64,000 bases of DNA from Pseudomonas weihenstephanensis. Lineage in GTDB: Bacteria > Pseudomonadota > Gammaproteobacteria > Pseudomonadales > Pseudomonadaceae. A model generated the notes under the pieces. It saw nothing but the letters and a program-made list of their open reading frames with translations. It made no database searches and was not told the DNA's origin. A program made the position numbers and the translations under genes. The stretch is taken from contig NZ_JYLF01000001.1 of assembly GCF_001043055.1 (NCBI RefSeq), positions 558,001 to 622,000 on the forward strand. Direction: 5' to 3'. Below, piece after piece: positions 50,515 to 61,488 of the stretch (position 1 is the first letter of the stretch; every line of letters begins with the position of its first letter).

Positions 50515-52416
50515 ATGGGGCAGGCAAGTAGTCAGGCGGCAGAAGGCGGGCATTCAAAAGCCAAGCCGATTGGGATGCTGGTTGCGGCGGTCGGGGTGGT
50601 TTACGGCGACATTGGTACCAGCCCCTTGTACACCCTCAAAGAGGTGTTTTCTGGCGGTTATGGGGTGCAGGTCAACCACGACGGTGTGTTCGGCATTTTG
50701 GCGCTGATTCTGTGGTCGCTGATTTGGGTCGTGTCGATCAAATACGTACTGTTCATCCTGCGCGCCGATAACCAGGGCGAAGGCGGCATTATGGCCTTGA
50801 CCGCGCTGGCTCGCCGAGCCGCTTCGCCTTATCCCCAATTGCGTTCGGTGCTGGTGATTCTGGGGTTGATCGGCGCATCGTTGTTTTACGGTGACAGCAT
50901 GATCACCCCGGCGATCTCGGTTCTATCCGCGGTTGAAGGGCTTGAGCTGGCGTTTGATGGCCTGGACCACTGGGTAGTGCCCCTCGCGTTGGTGGTGCTG
51001 GTGCTGCTGTTTCTGATTCAGCGCCACGGTACTGCCAGCATTGGCAAGCTGTTTGGCCCGGTGATGGTGGTGTGGTTTCTGGTATTGGGCGGGCTGGGCA
51101 TTCACGGGATAGCCCAGCACCCTGAAGTGCTCAACGCGCTGAACCCTGTTTGGGGCGTGCGCTTTTTTGTGTCGCACCCTGGCATGGGCGTGGCCATTTT
51201 GGGCGCCGTGGTCCTGGCCTTGACCGGGGCCGAGGCGTTGTACGCCGACATGGGGCACTTTGGTCGCAAGCCGATTGCACGGGCGTGGTTCATTTTGGTG
51301 TTGCCTGCGCTGGCGCTTAACTACTTTGGACAAGGCGCATTGCTGCTCGAAAACCCGGACGCTGCGCGTAACCCGTTCTATCTGCTGGCCCCCAGCTGGG
51401 CGCTGATCCCGTTGGTGGTGCTGTCCACGCTGGCCACGGTGATTGCATCGCAAGCGGTAATTTCCGGGGCGTTTTCCTTGACCCGCCAGGCGATCCAGTT
51501 GGGTTACATCCCGCGCATGCACATCCAGCACACCTCCAGCGCCGAACAGGGCCAAATCTACATCGGCGCCGTGAATTGGTCGTTGATGGTGGGGGTGATT
51601 TTGCTGGTGTTGGGCTTTGAGTCCTCGGGCGCGCTGGCATCGGCTTACGGCGTGGCGGTGACCGGCACCATGTTGATCACCAGTATTTTGGTGTCGGCCG
51701 TGATGTTGTTGCTGTGGAAGTGGCCACCGATTTTAACGGTGCCCATTTTGGCCGGTTTTCTGCTGGTGGATGGCCTGTTTTTTGCGGCCAACGTGCCGAA
51801 AATCTTCCAGGGCGGGGCGTTTCCGGTGTTGGCGGGTATTGTGCTGTTTGTACTGATGACCACCTGGCGTCGCGGTAAACAGTTGTTGGTTGATCGCCTC
51901 GACGAAAGCGCCTTGCCGCTGCCGCTGTTTATTAGCAGCATTCGCGTGCAACCGCCGCACCGTGTGCAGGGTACCGCTGTGTTTTTGACTGCCCGCCCAG
52001 ACGCTGTACCCCACGCGCTGTTGCATAACCTGCTGCATAACCAGGTCCTGCATGAGCAAGTGGTGTTGCTGACGGTGGTCAACGAAGACTCGCCACGGGT
52101 GCCAGCTGAGCGACGCTTTGAGGTGGATGCTTACGGTGATGGCTTCTATCGGGTGATTCTGCATTTTGGTTTTATGGATGAGCCGGATGTACCGCAAGCG
52201 TTGAAGCTGTGCCATCTGGACGAGCTGGATTTCAGTCCGATGCGCACGACCTACTTCCTCAGTCGCGAGACAGTGATCCCTTCAAAACTGGTGGGCATGG
52301 CGCGTTGGCGCGAAGGGCTGTTTGCTTTCATGCTCAAAAACGCCAACGGCAACCTGCGCTTCTTCAAGCTGCCGGTAAACCGGGTGATCGAGCTGGGAAC
52401 CCAGGTCGAGATGTAG
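50515..52416 (+). CDS. kup: Low-affinity potassium uptake protein Kup
   Basis: A 633-residue potassium/proton symporter. It begins with a short cytoplasmic tail, then the Kup signature [19 protein letters not shown], about twelve membrane helices, and a soluble C-terminal domain of about 170 residues (from about 455). Length is normal. The ATG at 50515 follows TAGGAG. It is divergent from rimO, with the prophage and junction zone between them. Confidence 0.95.
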   Translation: MGQASSQAAEGGHSKAKPIGMLVAAVGVVYGDIGTSPLYTLKEVFSGGYGVQVNHDGVFGILALILWSLIWVVSIKYVLFILRADNQGEGGIMALTALARRAASPYPQLRSVLVILGLIGASLFYGDSMITPAISVLSAVEGLELAFDGLDHWVVPLALVVLVLLFLIQRHGTASIGKLFGPVMVVWFLVLGGLGIHGIAQHPEVLNALNPVWGVRFFVSHPGMGVAILGAVVLALTGAEALYADMGHFGRKPIARAWFILVLPALALNYFGQGALLLENPDAARNPFYLLAPSWALIPLVVLSTLATVIASQAVISGAFSLTRQAIQLGYIPRMHIQHTSSAEQGQIYIGAVNWSLMVGVILLVLGFESSGALASAYGVAVTGTMLITSILVSAVMLLLWKWPPILTVPILAGFLLVDGLFFAANVPKIFQGGAFPVLAGIVLFVLMTTWRRGKQLLVDRLDESALPLPLFISSIRVQPPHRVQGTAVFLTARPDAVPHALLHNLLHNQVLHEQVVLLTVVNEDSPRVPAERRFEVDAYGDGFYRVILHFGFMDEPDVPQALKLCHLDELDFSPMRTTYFLSRETVIPSKLVGMARWREGLFAFMLKNANGNLRFFKLPVNRVIELGTQVEM

Positions 52417-52425
52417 CCTGATAAT

Positions 52426-52458
52426 AAAGCCCGGCCTTGTGAGAGGTCGGGCTTTTTG
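52426..52458 (+). terminator. Terminator after kup
   Basis: Arms aaagcccggcc/ggtcgggcttt (one G-T wobble) with an 8-nt loop and a T-run, 9 bp past the stop codon. Confidence 0.85.
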
Positions 52459-52516
52459 TTGTGCAGCCGCTGTAAAACGCACCCGTCATGGACGTTTGCG
52501 CACTGCTTGCATCGGG

Positions 52517-53797
52517 TTATTCGGCTACGGCCTGGTGTTTCTTGATCAGGTCGACCAGCCGTTGCGCCAGTGCCGGGTAGTTCTCGTCGAAGTGATGGCC
52601 GCCCGGTAGCTTCAAGCCTTCGCCCACTGCTGTTTTGGCCGTACAGCCGCTTTCGTCGACTTCCTCTTCGCCATAAATACACACGACTTTGGCTGGCGGC
52701 AGTTTTGACATTTCTTCGCCCGTGTCGGCTTCTGCACCCGCTTTACCCAGCCAGCCATCCACATGGATTTCAAAACTGCCACTGCGGGCAAATGCGAGCA
52801 ACATAATGGCATCTACTCGCTTTTGCTCGGCTTCGGGTAGACGGTTGTAGGTGGCAGGCAGCACATCAGCACCAAACGAGTAGCCGACCAGCACAAAACG
52901 CTGGGTGCCCCATTTCTGGCGGTAGTGCTGCATCAGTTCTGTCAGGTCGGTAGCACTTTGCTCCGGGGTTTTGTGCTGCCAGTAGTAGCGCAGCATGTCG
53001 ATACCCACCACCGGGTAGCCGATCTTGGCCATTTCACCGGCCACGTCACGGTCCAGGTCACGCCAGCCGCCATCACCCGACAAAAACAGCGTAACGGTAT
53101 TGTTTTGCTGACCGGCCGGGACTTCGACCACCGGCATGCTCAGTCCACCGTTTTCATTGCCCACCAGGATTTTGCGCAGTTCATTGCTCAGCACTTGCGG
53201 CAAATGGATGTCGTAGTCGCTGATGCTGGTCTGTGCATTGCCCTGATCGCGTACGAACGCAGCGCTTGGATCGTCAGGGTTGTCGTTCCAGGCCACCAGC
53301 CAGTTGCCGTGGGCAGCCGACTTTGGCACGGGCAGGGCGCATCCCGGCTCTTCCAGCTTGAAGCCCACTGACACCGCTTGCGCTTTGTCGTTGGTTTGCA
53401 CGGCCAGCCAGCGCCAGGCCAACGTTGCACCGGGACCTATGCCACTGACCAGCGTGGCCGGGCCTTTGAGTTGTGCGAGTGCGTTTTGCAGCGCTTGCTG
53501 CTGCAAGGTGCAGTCCTCTTTGGGCAGGATGACCTGCGCCAACTGAGCGGCGCCGCCGCGGCTCAACGCCAGTAATTGCTTATCGTTGAGCGCTTCTTCG
53601 GCAGGTACGGCGATGACCACTTGGGCGCGGGCTTTCTGGCCCGGGATAACTTTGGTCAGCGTCGAGCCGTCGGCTTGGCTGATGTGTTCAATTGTGGGCT
53701 CAGGAGCGGGGCGGTTCCATGCCCAATAGCCGCCTGCCACCAGCGCGACCAACACCACCAGAGTGACCAGCAAAAACCGCCAGGAACGATGTTTCAT
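52517..53797 (-). CDS. VirJ/AcvB-domain periplasmic hydrolase (PA0919-like)
   Basis: A 426-residue protein with an N-terminal membrane anchor or signal (residues about 8-26) and a C-terminal AcvB/VirJ alpha/beta-hydrolase domain. The nucleophile elbow is G-Y-S-F-G with Ser307, and GGHHFDENY near the end supplies the likely His. In P. aeruginosa the equivalent gene beside mprF, PA0919, encodes a periplasmic hydrolase that removes alanine from alanyl-phosphatidylglycerol. The start overlaps the mprF stop by one base, so the two are co-translated. It presumably balances membrane charge. Confidence 0.85.
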   Translation of the reverse strand: MKHRSWRFLLVTLVVLVALVAGGYWAWNRPAPEPTIEHISQADGSTLTKVIPGQKARAQVVIAVPAEEALNDKQLLALSRGGAAQLAQVILPKEDCTLQQQALQNALAQLKGPATLVSGIGPGATLAWRWLAVQTNDKAQAVSVGFKLEEPGCALPVPKSAAHGNWLVAWNDNPDDPSAAFVRDQGNAQTSISDYDIHLPQVLSNELRKILVGNENGGLSMPVVEVPAGQQNNTVTLFLSGDGGWRDLDRDVAGEMAKIGYPVVGIDMLRYYWQHKTPEQSATDLTELMQHYRQKWGTQRFVLVGYSFGADVLPATYNRLPEAEQKRVDAIMLLAFARSGSFEIHVDGWLGKAGAEADTGEEMSKLPPAKVVCIYGEEEVDESGCTAKTAVGEGLKLPGGHHFDENYPALAQRLVDLIKKHQAVAE

Positions 53798-56439
53798 TAA
53801 CGTTTCACCAATCCAGTCAAGCCGCCTGCAATCAGGGCGGCGGTATCAGCCAGTGCGACCAGCGGATCAAGTCCGGCAGGCACGGCCATATAACGAGGTT
53901 CCCAGTCAGGCTGGAATTTGTCTTTAAAACGGCGCAACCCCTGGAAGTTGTACAGGTGCTCGCCGCGCTGGAACAACATCGACCCCAAACGCTGGGTCAG
54001 CGGTGCGCCCCGGCGCGGTTGCAAGCCAGACAACGGCACCATCCCCAGGCTGAAACGGGCATATCCGTGCTTCTTATAATGTTGAATCAGGCCGACCATC
54101 ATGAATTCCATGGTCAACTTCGGCGCATCGGGGTGAGCGCGCATCAGGTCAAGGCTCGACAACTCGTGGCTGTGAGTCTCCAGCAAGTTGGCGAAAGCCA
54201 CCGGTCTACCTTCGAAACGAATAATCGCCACACGAAAATGCTTGATGTAGTCCTCGCTGAATCGTCCCAGCGAGAAGCCTTTTTCGCGCACGTTCTTGCC
54301 CGTGAGCCAGGCATCGGAAATCACCTTCAATTCATCCATCGGTGCTTCACCCGGTTCGTGAATCTCCAGTGACAGACCGTCACGAGTACCGCGGTTCCAG
54401 GTGTAACGCAGGTCCTTCATCTCTTTGCCTTTGGCGTCGAGATCAAAGCGATGCAAATCGACGCGGGCTTCTTCGCCCAGCTTGATCGCGGTCAGGCCGA
54501 TATCCATATAGAACGGCAGGTTTTCAGCGCGAACCTGATAAAAAACCGGGCGCGCGTGATAGGTGTCGCACAGGTCGCGAAACTGCCAGATCAACTCGGC
54601 ACGTTGTTGGTTCGGCCCAATCGGGTCGTACAAGGCCACCAGGCTGCGGCCACGGCGGGCGTACATCAAAAATGCGTTGTCGTGCGGGTGGAACAGCAAG
54701 GCTTTATCGCCGGTCAGGGCCAGGCCGCCGTCGGGTTGGTTGGACGCCAGGAGGATTTTCTCGGCGCGTGCCAGTTCCTCGGCATCCGGCAGGTGGATGA
54801 CGGGCCGGGCGGTGCGCAGCAGCCAGGTCAGCGAAATGATCACCAACACCACGGCGGCGCCCAGCAATGAGCGCAACCCGCGTGGCGCGTCGGCATCCAG
54901 GGTGAATTGCCACCACAGCTGATGGCTGTAAGGCACGTCCTGATAGGCAAACAGCAGCAACCAGATCGAGGCGCCCAGCACACAGAGGCTGGCGACCAGG
55001 TACAGGGGAGAGAAGGGCAGTTCAGTCAAACGGCTGGGGCGATAGAACGAGCGGCGAAACAGCGCCAGTAGGCTGGCGGTCAGGGCCAGAATGCACGCTT
55101 CTTCCCAGTCAAAGCCCTTGAGCAGCGACAGCACGGCACCCACCAGCAGCAAAATGGTGGTCAGCATCCACGCCGCCGACAAGCGTCGACGCAAGCCTTG
55201 AGCCAGCAACAGGCACAGCACGCCAATCAGGCTGGCGCCAAAGTGTGAGGCATCAATCAGGCGGTGCGGGATAAGAAAGCCGATGTGTTCAAGGCGGGTG
55301 TCGATTTCAGGGGTCGCCCCCGAGAACAGCAACACCACGCCCGACATGAACACCAGCACCGCAAGGATCGGAGCCGCAAGGCCCGAAGCGACGCGCAGAC
55401 TTTGGCGGGTTTGAATCAGGCGCTGGGCTTCGTTGATCAGCAGCATCAGACACGCGACCAGCAGCGGCAGAATCACGTAAATCATGCGGTACAGCAGCAA
55501 AGCGGCGGCCAACGGCGCAGCCCCAAGCTTGTCGGCAAAGGCGGCGAGCAATATGGCCTCAAATACACCCACGCCGCCGGGTACATGACTCAACACGCCT
55601 GCGGCCAGCGCCAGCAGATAAACCAGCATGAAAGCGCCAAACGGGGGCGCTTCGGGCAGTAACAAATACAGCACGGTGGCGGCTGCGGCCACGTCCAGGG
55701 CAGTGATCACCAGTTGCAGGAGCGTCAGGCGTGGGCTCGGCAGGCGCAGGGTGCGTCGGCCAGCCTTGACCAGCAAGTTGTCCGGTATCGGTTGTTCGGG
55801 CAGTCGGCGACGATAAATGCCCAGTGCCAACAAGCCGAACAGTGCCAGCACTGCGAAAGAAATCGCACCCAATAAATAGGCGGGAATGTGCAGGGCGGCT
55901 GCAGCTGCGGGCAAATTACTTAATGTTGCGAGCGCTGCCAGGGGCGGTAACGCGCAGCCTAAAGAGAGGCTGGCGAACAGCGTCATGTGTGCCACTTCCG
56001 AGGCGCCGACACCGTGGCGTGCATATAAGCGGTAGCGCACCGAGCCACCGGACAGCAGCGACAGGCCGATGGCGTTACCAATGGCAAAGGCGGTGAAGCC
56101 GCCAAGTGCCAAGGTTTTGGGAGGCAGTTTGACCCCCGCGTAGCGACTCGCAGACCATTCATACCCGAGCAGGATCAGAAACCCGACAGCCGTGGCAGCC
56201 ACCGCGCCGAAGAGGGCGGGCTTGGGCACCTCAAGAATGGAGTCGTGCAGTGCGTACAGGTCAAGTTCGCTGAGTAGATGGCGACATGCAATCAGGGCTA
56301 TCGCAAACAGCAGCAAGGTGAGCACCAGCCCGATGGGTTGACGGTACTTGCTCAGCAAATCCAGCCAGCGCAAGCGGGTCGCGGCAATCGGGTGGGCTGC
56401 TGTAACGGTGTCTTTGGGGAGTGGCGAGTTATCGGGCAT
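53797..56439 (-). CDS. mprF: Aminoacyl-phosphatidylglycerol synthase/flippase MprF
   Basis: An 880-residue MprF. The first about 540 residues hold about fourteen membrane helices that form the flippase. The C-terminal cytoplasmic DUF2156 domain (with LFHPHDNAFLMYARRGRSLVALYDPIGP and the conserved DRYTWNRGTRDGL-like region) transfers an amino acid, alanine in the P. aeruginosa homologue, from tRNA to phosphatidylglycerol. This lowers negative surface charge and gives resistance to cationic peptides and acid. The ATG at 56439 follows GAGGTG; a TTG one codon earlier is less likely. Confidence 0.93.
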   Translation of the reverse strand: MPDNSPLPKDTVTAAHPIAATRLRWLDLLSKYRQPIGLVLTLLLFAIALIACRHLLSELDLYALHDSILEVPKPALFGAVAATAVGFLILLGYEWSASRYAGVKLPPKTLALGGFTAFAIGNAIGLSLLSGGSVRYRLYARHGVGASEVAHMTLFASLSLGCALPPLAALATLSNLPAAAAALHIPAYLLGAISFAVLALFGLLALGIYRRRLPEQPIPDNLLVKAGRRTLRLPSPRLTLLQLVITALDVAAAATVLYLLLPEAPPFGAFMLVYLLALAAGVLSHVPGGVGVFEAILLAAFADKLGAAPLAAALLLYRMIYVILPLLVACLMLLINEAQRLIQTRQSLRVASGLAAPILAVLVFMSGVVLLFSGATPEIDTRLEHIGFLIPHRLIDASHFGASLIGVLCLLLAQGLRRRLSAAWMLTTILLLVGAVLSLLKGFDWEEACILALTASLLALFRRSFYRPSRLTELPFSPLYLVASLCVLGASIWLLLFAYQDVPYSHQLWWQFTLDADAPRGLRSLLGAAVVLVIISLTWLLRTARPVIHLPDAEELARAEKILLASNQPDGGLALTGDKALLFHPHDNAFLMYARRGRSLVALYDPIGPNQQRAELIWQFRDLCDTYHARPVFYQVRAENLPFYMDIGLTAIKLGEEARVDLHRFDLDAKGKEMKDLRYTWNRGTRDGLSLEIHEPGEAPMDELKVISDAWLTGKNVREKGFSLGRFSEDYIKHFRVAIIRFEGRPVAFANLLETHSHELSSLDLMRAHPDAPKLTMEFMMVGLIQHYKKHGYARFSLGMVPLSGLQPRRGAPLTQRLGSMLFQRGEHLYNFQGLRRFKDKFQPDWEPRYMAVPAGLDPLVALADTAALIAGGLTGLVKR

Positions 56440-56660
56440 CAATCACCTCGTGGATCGTGCGCGATAGGATGGAGGCATAGACTCAAGTTACCAATCCTTT
56501 TGGCTAAAATATTTTGAAATACTTTCAGTTGTTTGCCTGAGGTTCAGGTTGACGAGGTAAAAAGAAGGTAGTTGCTGCGCCAGGGGATAGCTGCACGCAC
56601 TCTCAGAAATATGCCGTTTATTGTCAATAAACGCATGCGAGGTACTTTTCGAGCGCACAC

Positions 56661-56691
56661 AAAAAAGGCCACTCTTTCGAGTAGCCTTTTT
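56661..56691 (-). terminator. Terminator of tRNA-fMet copy 1
   Basis: On the minus strand arms aggctact/agtggcct close a short loop and end in a T-run, just after the tRNA's CCA. Confidence 0.8.
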
Positions 56692-56698
56692 CGATGTT

Positions 56699-56775
<77 letters not shown>

Positions 56776-56884
56776 TCTGTGTGGGCGCATTCTACAGCTG
56801 AACGAAGATGTGTCAACGCTTAATTGACCGTGCGGTCGAAATAAACAACTTTCAGGTGGCGGGTCAGCAAAAACACACACGCAC

Positions 56885-56915
56885 AAAAAAGGCCGCTCTT
56901 TCGAGCAGCCTTCTT
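56885..56915 (-). terminator. Terminator of tRNA-fMet copy 2
   Basis: Minus-strand arms aggctgct/agcggcct with a T-run, the same layout as the copy 1 terminator but with compensating base changes in the stem. Confidence 0.78.
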
Positions 56916-56922
56916 CGATGTT

Positions 56923-56999
<77 letters not shown>

Positions 57000-57191
57000 T
57001 CTGTGGGGCGGATTCTACAGCGATACGCCGAAGTGTCAAACTTTAATACGTAAAAACAATGAATTAGGTCGCATGCGCAGATTTCAACCTCAAAGCAGGG
57101 CGCGGACTTGGTCGTCACTGCCGCAGGCTTCAATGGGGTTGCCAGTGCAAATGATGGTCAGCAAGTTTCATTGCATAAAACGCACGCGCAC

Positions 57192-57223
57192 AAAAAAGGC
57201 CACTCTTTCGAGTAGCCTTTTTC
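57192..57223 (-). terminator. Terminator of tRNA-fMet copy 3
   Basis: The minus-strand hairpin aggctact/agtggcct with T-run is the same as at copy 1. Confidence 0.8.
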
Positions 57224-57229
57224 GATGTT

Positions 57230-57306
<77 letters not shown>

Positions 57307-57519
57307 TCTGTGGGGTGGATTCTACAGCGATAGGCCTTGCTGTCAAACGTTAATTTACGGAAAAACCTTTTGGTTCAATTGGTTAGCTGATAAATGCAGC
57401 TATAAAAAGCGTCACAGAGCCCGCGGCGCAAGGGTTTAGGCTCTATCAGGGGAGTGATTTCGATTAGAAAAATAAATTAAGCGTACAATTCCCACGCTGG
57501 TCGGGGAGTATTAAGACTA

Positions 57520-57535
57520 CTGGTGCTATATACAG
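57520..57535. promoter_or_regulatory. LexA box in the dinB promoter
   Basis: CTGG-TGCTATAT-ACAG has the same one-base variant (CTGG) as the recA box and lies 58 bp before the dinB start. Confidence 0.82.
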
Positions 57536-57593
57536 TTCAGGGTGACATACTGGCGATCCGCTTTACTTCACCTCGGAAAGAACGCCGGCCTAC

Positions 57594-58661
57594 ATGACGC
57601 AGCGAAAAATCATCCACGTCGACTGTGACTGTTTCTATGCCGCCATCGAGATGCGTGATGATCCGAGCCTGGCAAACAAGCCTATGGCGGTCGGCGGCTC
57701 GGCCGATCGACGCGGCGTGATCTCTACCTGTAACTATGAAGCGCGGGCTTACGGCGTGCGCTCGGCGATGTCATCCCGGCATGCCCTTAAGCTGTGCCCG
57801 GATCTGGTGATTGTCCACGGCCGCATGGACGCTTATAAAGAGGCGTCCAGGGAAATACACGGCATCTTGCGTGATTACACCGAGCTCATTGAGCCGCTGT
57901 CGCTGGACGAAGCTTATCTGGATGTCTCGGATAGCCCGCATTTTGCAGGCAGTGCAACGCGTATCGCGCAAGATATTCGGCGCCGGGTCTCTAATCAGTT
58001 GCATATCACCGTCTCTGCGGGCGTGGCGCCAAACAAATTCCTGGCCAAAATTGCCAGTGACTGGCGCAAGCCCAATGGTTTGTTCGTCATCACCCCTGAC
58101 CAAGTGGACGATTTTGTATCGGCACTGCCTGTAAACAAGTTGCATGGGGTGGGCAAAGTCACGGCTGACAAGCTGGCGCGACTGGGGATTGAAACCTGCC
58201 TTGATTTGCGCGACTGGAAAAAAATGGCGTTGGTGCGTGAATTCGGCAGTTTCGGTGAGCGACTTTGGGGGTTGGCGCGGGGGATTGATGAGCGCTTGGT
58301 GCACAGCGACAGTCGTCGTCAGTCGGTCAGTGTCGAAAACACCTACGATGTGGACTTGCCGGATCTTGCCGCATGCCTGGAAAAAATCCCTGAACTGCTC
58401 GATACCCTCAATGGGCGCATCAGTCGGCTCGATGCCAGTTATCGCCCGGGCAAACCGTTCGTCAAAGTGAAGTTTCATGACTTCACCCAAACGACTCTTG
58501 AGCAGTCGGGTGCAGGGCGGGACGTGGAAAGCTATCAAAGCCTGATGAGTCAGGCGTTCGCACGAGGCGCCAAGCCCGTTCGATTGCTCGGGCTGGGGGT
58601 GCGTTTACAGGATTTGAGCACCGGATTTGAGCAATTGGAACTGTTCGGCGCGCGCCCGTAG
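57594..58661 (+). CDS. dinB: DNA polymerase IV (Y family)
   Basis: A 355-residue translesion polymerase. Motifs: HVDCDCFYAAIE at the N-terminus with the first catalytic Asp, SLDEAYLDVS near residue 103 with the other catalytic acidic residues, and the ASDWRKPNG segment. The C-terminal little-finger domain ends with a clamp-binding peptide, QLELF. It copies damaged DNA with low fidelity and is induced by SOS through the LexA box upstream. Confidence 0.97.
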   Translation: MTQRKIIHVDCDCFYAAIEMRDDPSLANKPMAVGGSADRRGVISTCNYEARAYGVRSAMSSRHALKLCPDLVIVHGRMDAYKEASREIHGILRDYTELIEPLSLDEAYLDVSDSPHFAGSATRIAQDIRRRVSNQLHITVSAGVAPNKFLAKIASDWRKPNGLFVITPDQVDDFVSALPVNKLHGVGKVTADKLARLGIETCLDLRDWKKMALVREFGSFGERLWGLARGIDERLVHSDSRRQSVSVENTYDVDLPDLAACLEKIPELLDTLNGRISRLDASYRPGKPFVKVKFHDFTQTTLEQSGAGRDVESYQSLMSQAFARGAKPVRLLGLGVRLQDLSTGFEQLELFGARP

Positions 58662-58698
58662 CCGCAGCCTTGGGCGGCCGCTACGGATGGCTTGTATG

Positions 58699-59652
58699 TC
58701 AGCTAACCCCCGGATCTGCCACCAGGCGCCCGGCGTTTTTGGTCAAGGACTGAAGGAATTCGCGCTGTAATTCAGGATCATTACGCGTGAGTTCGATCAG
58801 GCTCTGCTCCAGCTCGCTGGCTTCTTCTTCCAGCCCCAGTTCAGACAAGCGTTTAACCCGATGCACCCATTGGCTGACGTCATCACCCTCCAGGTCGTCG
58901 TAAATCAGGTTGTGCGCTTCCAGCAGTTTGCCTCGCAGGTTGCTGCTTACCGACAGGGTTGAATCCGAATGGGTTTCGTCCTGCGCGTCTTCTACGGTGA
59001 TCGTCAGCTTGCCGACGTGATTGAGATCTTGTTCGGCAAACGGGCTGTCCAGCAAATTGAGGCGCAGCACGCCATTGCGGTCAGTGGTCAGCTCATGGTG
59101 TTGGGTGCCTGCGGTCACCACCACGGGACGCTCGGCCCACGGCAGGCTGGAATATTCCAGGCGCGATTCGCGCTGAACGTCTTCAATGCCTGCCAGGTTC
59201 TGCTGCGCACGGCCGTTGGATTGCACATTCATGGCCGGGTTCAGGCCGTCGACGCCATAGCTGAGCCAGTCTCTGGTGACACTGTCTGGCAGTTGCCCAA
59301 ACATGAAGATGTTCAGCACATTGGCGCCCACACCTGCCACAACCGCTACAGCTCCCAGTGGTACCTCGTAGATTTCTCGCCAGGGTTGGTAGGGGGTGTA
59401 GCGGTCATAGCGCCGGGTAACATCGAACTCAGTGACCTCAAAGGTCTTTTGTTCATTGATGCGCACACGGCGTTGCGGCAGCTCAAGCACAGACGGTGAG
59501 CCCACATCGATTTGTAAGCTGTGGGAGAGCAATTTGCGCTCAATGCGCTCCTCGTGCTCGCTGCGTTGCGACATGTGATTGGCGCAGCCGCTCAACAGCA
59601 GGGCGCCGCACATGGCGGCGCCCCCGAGGGTTAAGGTACTTCGATTGAACAT
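58699..59652 (-). CDS. Putative outer-membrane lipoprotein (PA0957-like)
   Basis: A 317-residue protein with a lipoprotein signal: membrane-like residues up to the lipobox L-S-G-C, Cys23 being the likely acylated residue. The mature part is a mix of predicted beta strands and helices; a short hydrophobic segment (PLGAVAVVAGVGANVLNIFMFG) lies near the middle. No enzymatic motif is recognised. It lies 17 bp after proS on the same strand and may be in its operon, matching the gene order around P. aeruginosa proS. Confidence 0.7.
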   Translation of the reverse strand: MFNRSTLTLGGAAMCGALLLSGCANHMSQRSEHEERIERKLLSHSLQIDVGSPSVLELPQRRVRINEQKTFEVTEFDVTRRYDRYTPYQPWREIYEVPLGAVAVVAGVGANVLNIFMFGQLPDSVTRDWLSYGVDGLNPAMNVQSNGRAQQNLAGIEDVQRESRLEYSSLPWAERPVVVTAGTQHHELTTDRNGVLRLNLLDSPFAEQDLNHVGKLTITVEDAQDETHSDSTLSVSSNLRGKLLEAHNLIYDDLEGDDVSQWVHRVKRLSELGLEEEASELEQSLIELTRNDPELQREFLQSLTKNAGRLVADPGVS

Positions 59653-59669
59653 GGCGTCTCTATCTGGGT

Positions 59670-61385
59670 TCAGCGACGGATACGTGCCTGAAGGAATGCG
59701 AGGACGTCAGCGACAGGCAGGGCTTGCGGCTCTGCTTCTGTGCGGCTCTTGTACTCAAGGTTGCCTTCGGCCAGGCCACGGTCGCTGACCACGATGCGGT
59801 GCGGGATGCCGATCAGTTCCATGTCCGCGAACTTGATGCCCGGGCTGGTTTTCTTGTCGCGATCATCCAGCAGCACTTCAAAGCCTGCGGCGGTCAGTTG
59901 GGCATACAAGGCATCTGTGGCTTCACGTACCGCTTCGGTTTCGTAGCGCAGTGGCACCAAGGCAACCTGGAAAGGTGCCAGAGCATCGCTCCAGATAATG
60001 CCGCGCTCGTCGTTGTTCTGTTCGATGGCGGCTGCCACCACACGCGAAACACCGATGCCGTAGCAGCCCATGCTCAGCGTGACCGGCTTGCCGTTCTCAC
60101 CCAGCACCTGGCACTTCATGGCTTCGCTGTACTTGGTACCCAGCTGGAAGATGTGACCGACTTCGATGCCGCGCTTGATTTCCAGCGTGCCTTTGCCGTC
60201 CGGGCTAGGGTCGCCAGCCACCACGTTGCGCAGGTCGGCAACGGTAGGGACGGGCAGGTCACGCTCCCAGTTCACGCCGAAATAATGCTTGTCGTCGATG
60301 TTGGCGCCAACGGCAAAGTCGCTCATCAGCTCGACCGAGCGGTCAATGATGCACGGCAATGGCAAGTTCAGCGGGCCCAAAGAACCTGCACCGGCACCAA
60401 TGGCCTCGCGCAGTTCAGCGTCACCGGCCATGACCAGCGGGCTGGCCACGAGCGGGTGGTTGGAGGCTTTGATTTCGTTCAGCTCGTGGTCGCCACGGAT
60501 GACCAGGGCGATCAGCTTGCCTTCTTCGGCAGCGTGAACGATCAGGGTCTTGACGGTTTTCTCGATCGGCAGGTCGTAGCCTTCGACCAATTGCACGATG
60601 GTTTTGGCGTCTGGAGTGTCCACCAGGCGTAGCTCCAGTGCAGGAGCAGGGCGCGAGGTCTCGGTGGGTACGGCTTCGGCTTTTTCAATGTTGGCCGCGT
60701 AGCTCGAACCGTTGCTGAAAACAATGTCGTCTTCGCCTGACTCGGCCAAGACGTGGAACTCGTGGGAACCGGCGCCACCGATAGAGCCGTTGTCGGCTTC
60801 AACCGGGCGGAAATTGAGGCCCAGGCGCGTAAACACGTTGCAGTACGCCTGATGCATGCGGTCATAAGTGACCTGCAACGACGCTTCGTCAGCGTGGAAG
60901 GAGTAAGCGTCCTTCATGATGAATTCGCGGCCGCGCATCAAGCCGAAGCGTGGGCGGATCTCATCACGGAATTTGGTCTGGATCTGATACAGGTTGATAG
61001 GCAGCTGTTTGTAGCTGTTCAACTCGTTGCGGCACAGGTCAGTAATGACTTCTTCGTGGGTCGGCCCCACGCAGAATTCGCGACCGTGGCGATCTTTAAG
61101 GCGCAACAGCTCAGGGCCGTACTCTTCCCAGCGACCGGACTCCTGCCACAGTTCAGCCGGTTGAATGCTCGGCATCAGCACTTCCAGAGCACCGGCAGCG
61201 TTCATTTCTTCGCGAACAATGGCTTCGGCCTTGCGCATGATGCGCAGGCCCATCGGCAGCCAGGTGTACAGGCCCGAAGCCAGTTTGCGAATCATGCCGG
61301 CGCGCAGCATCAGCTGATGGCTGATAACGACCGCGTCCGATGGCGTTTCTTTCTGTGTGGCGAGCAAATATTGACTGGTGCGCAT
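59670..61385 (-). CDS. proS: Prolyl-tRNA synthetase
   Basis: A 571-residue bacterial-type class II synthetase. Class II motifs appear in order: motif 1 near [11 protein letters not shown], motif 2 ([26 protein letters not shown]), then the editing insert (about 225-380) and motif 3 ([16 protein letters not shown]). The C-terminal anticodon-binding domain covers about the last 100 residues. It charges tRNA-Pro and edits Ala-tRNA-Pro. The start at 61385 matches the usual [15 protein letters not shown]. Confidence 0.97.
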   Translation of the reverse strand: MRTSQYLLATQKETPSDAVVISHQLMLRAGMIRKLASGLYTWLPMGLRIMRKAEAIVREEMNAAGALEVLMPSIQPAELWQESGRWEEYGPELLRLKDRHGREFCVGPTHEEVITDLCRNELNSYKQLPINLYQIQTKFRDEIRPRFGLMRGREFIMKDAYSFHADEASLQVTYDRMHQAYCNVFTRLGLNFRPVEADNGSIGGAGSHEFHVLAESGEDDIVFSNGSSYAANIEKAEAVPTETSRPAPALELRLVDTPDAKTIVQLVEGYDLPIEKTVKTLIVHAAEEGKLIALVIRGDHELNEIKASNHPLVASPLVMAGDAELREAIGAGAGSLGPLNLPLPCIIDRSVELMSDFAVGANIDDKHYFGVNWERDLPVPTVADLRNVVAGDPSPDGKGTLEIKRGIEVGHIFQLGTKYSEAMKCQVLGENGKPVTLSMGCYGIGVSRVVAAAIEQNNDERGIIWSDALAPFQVALVPLRYETEAVREATDALYAQLTAAGFEVLLDDRDKKTSPGIKFADMELIGIPHRIVVSDRGLAEGNLEYKSRTEAEPQALPVADVLAFLQARIRR

Positions 61386-61488
61386 GGTTAGCCGGTGCCG
61401 TTGCTGATGACTAGAAATGACTGGGCATTGTACGGGCGAGAGTTGCTTGCGTACAGGCCAGGCGGGGGAGGTAGGCTCCCCCTCGTGT

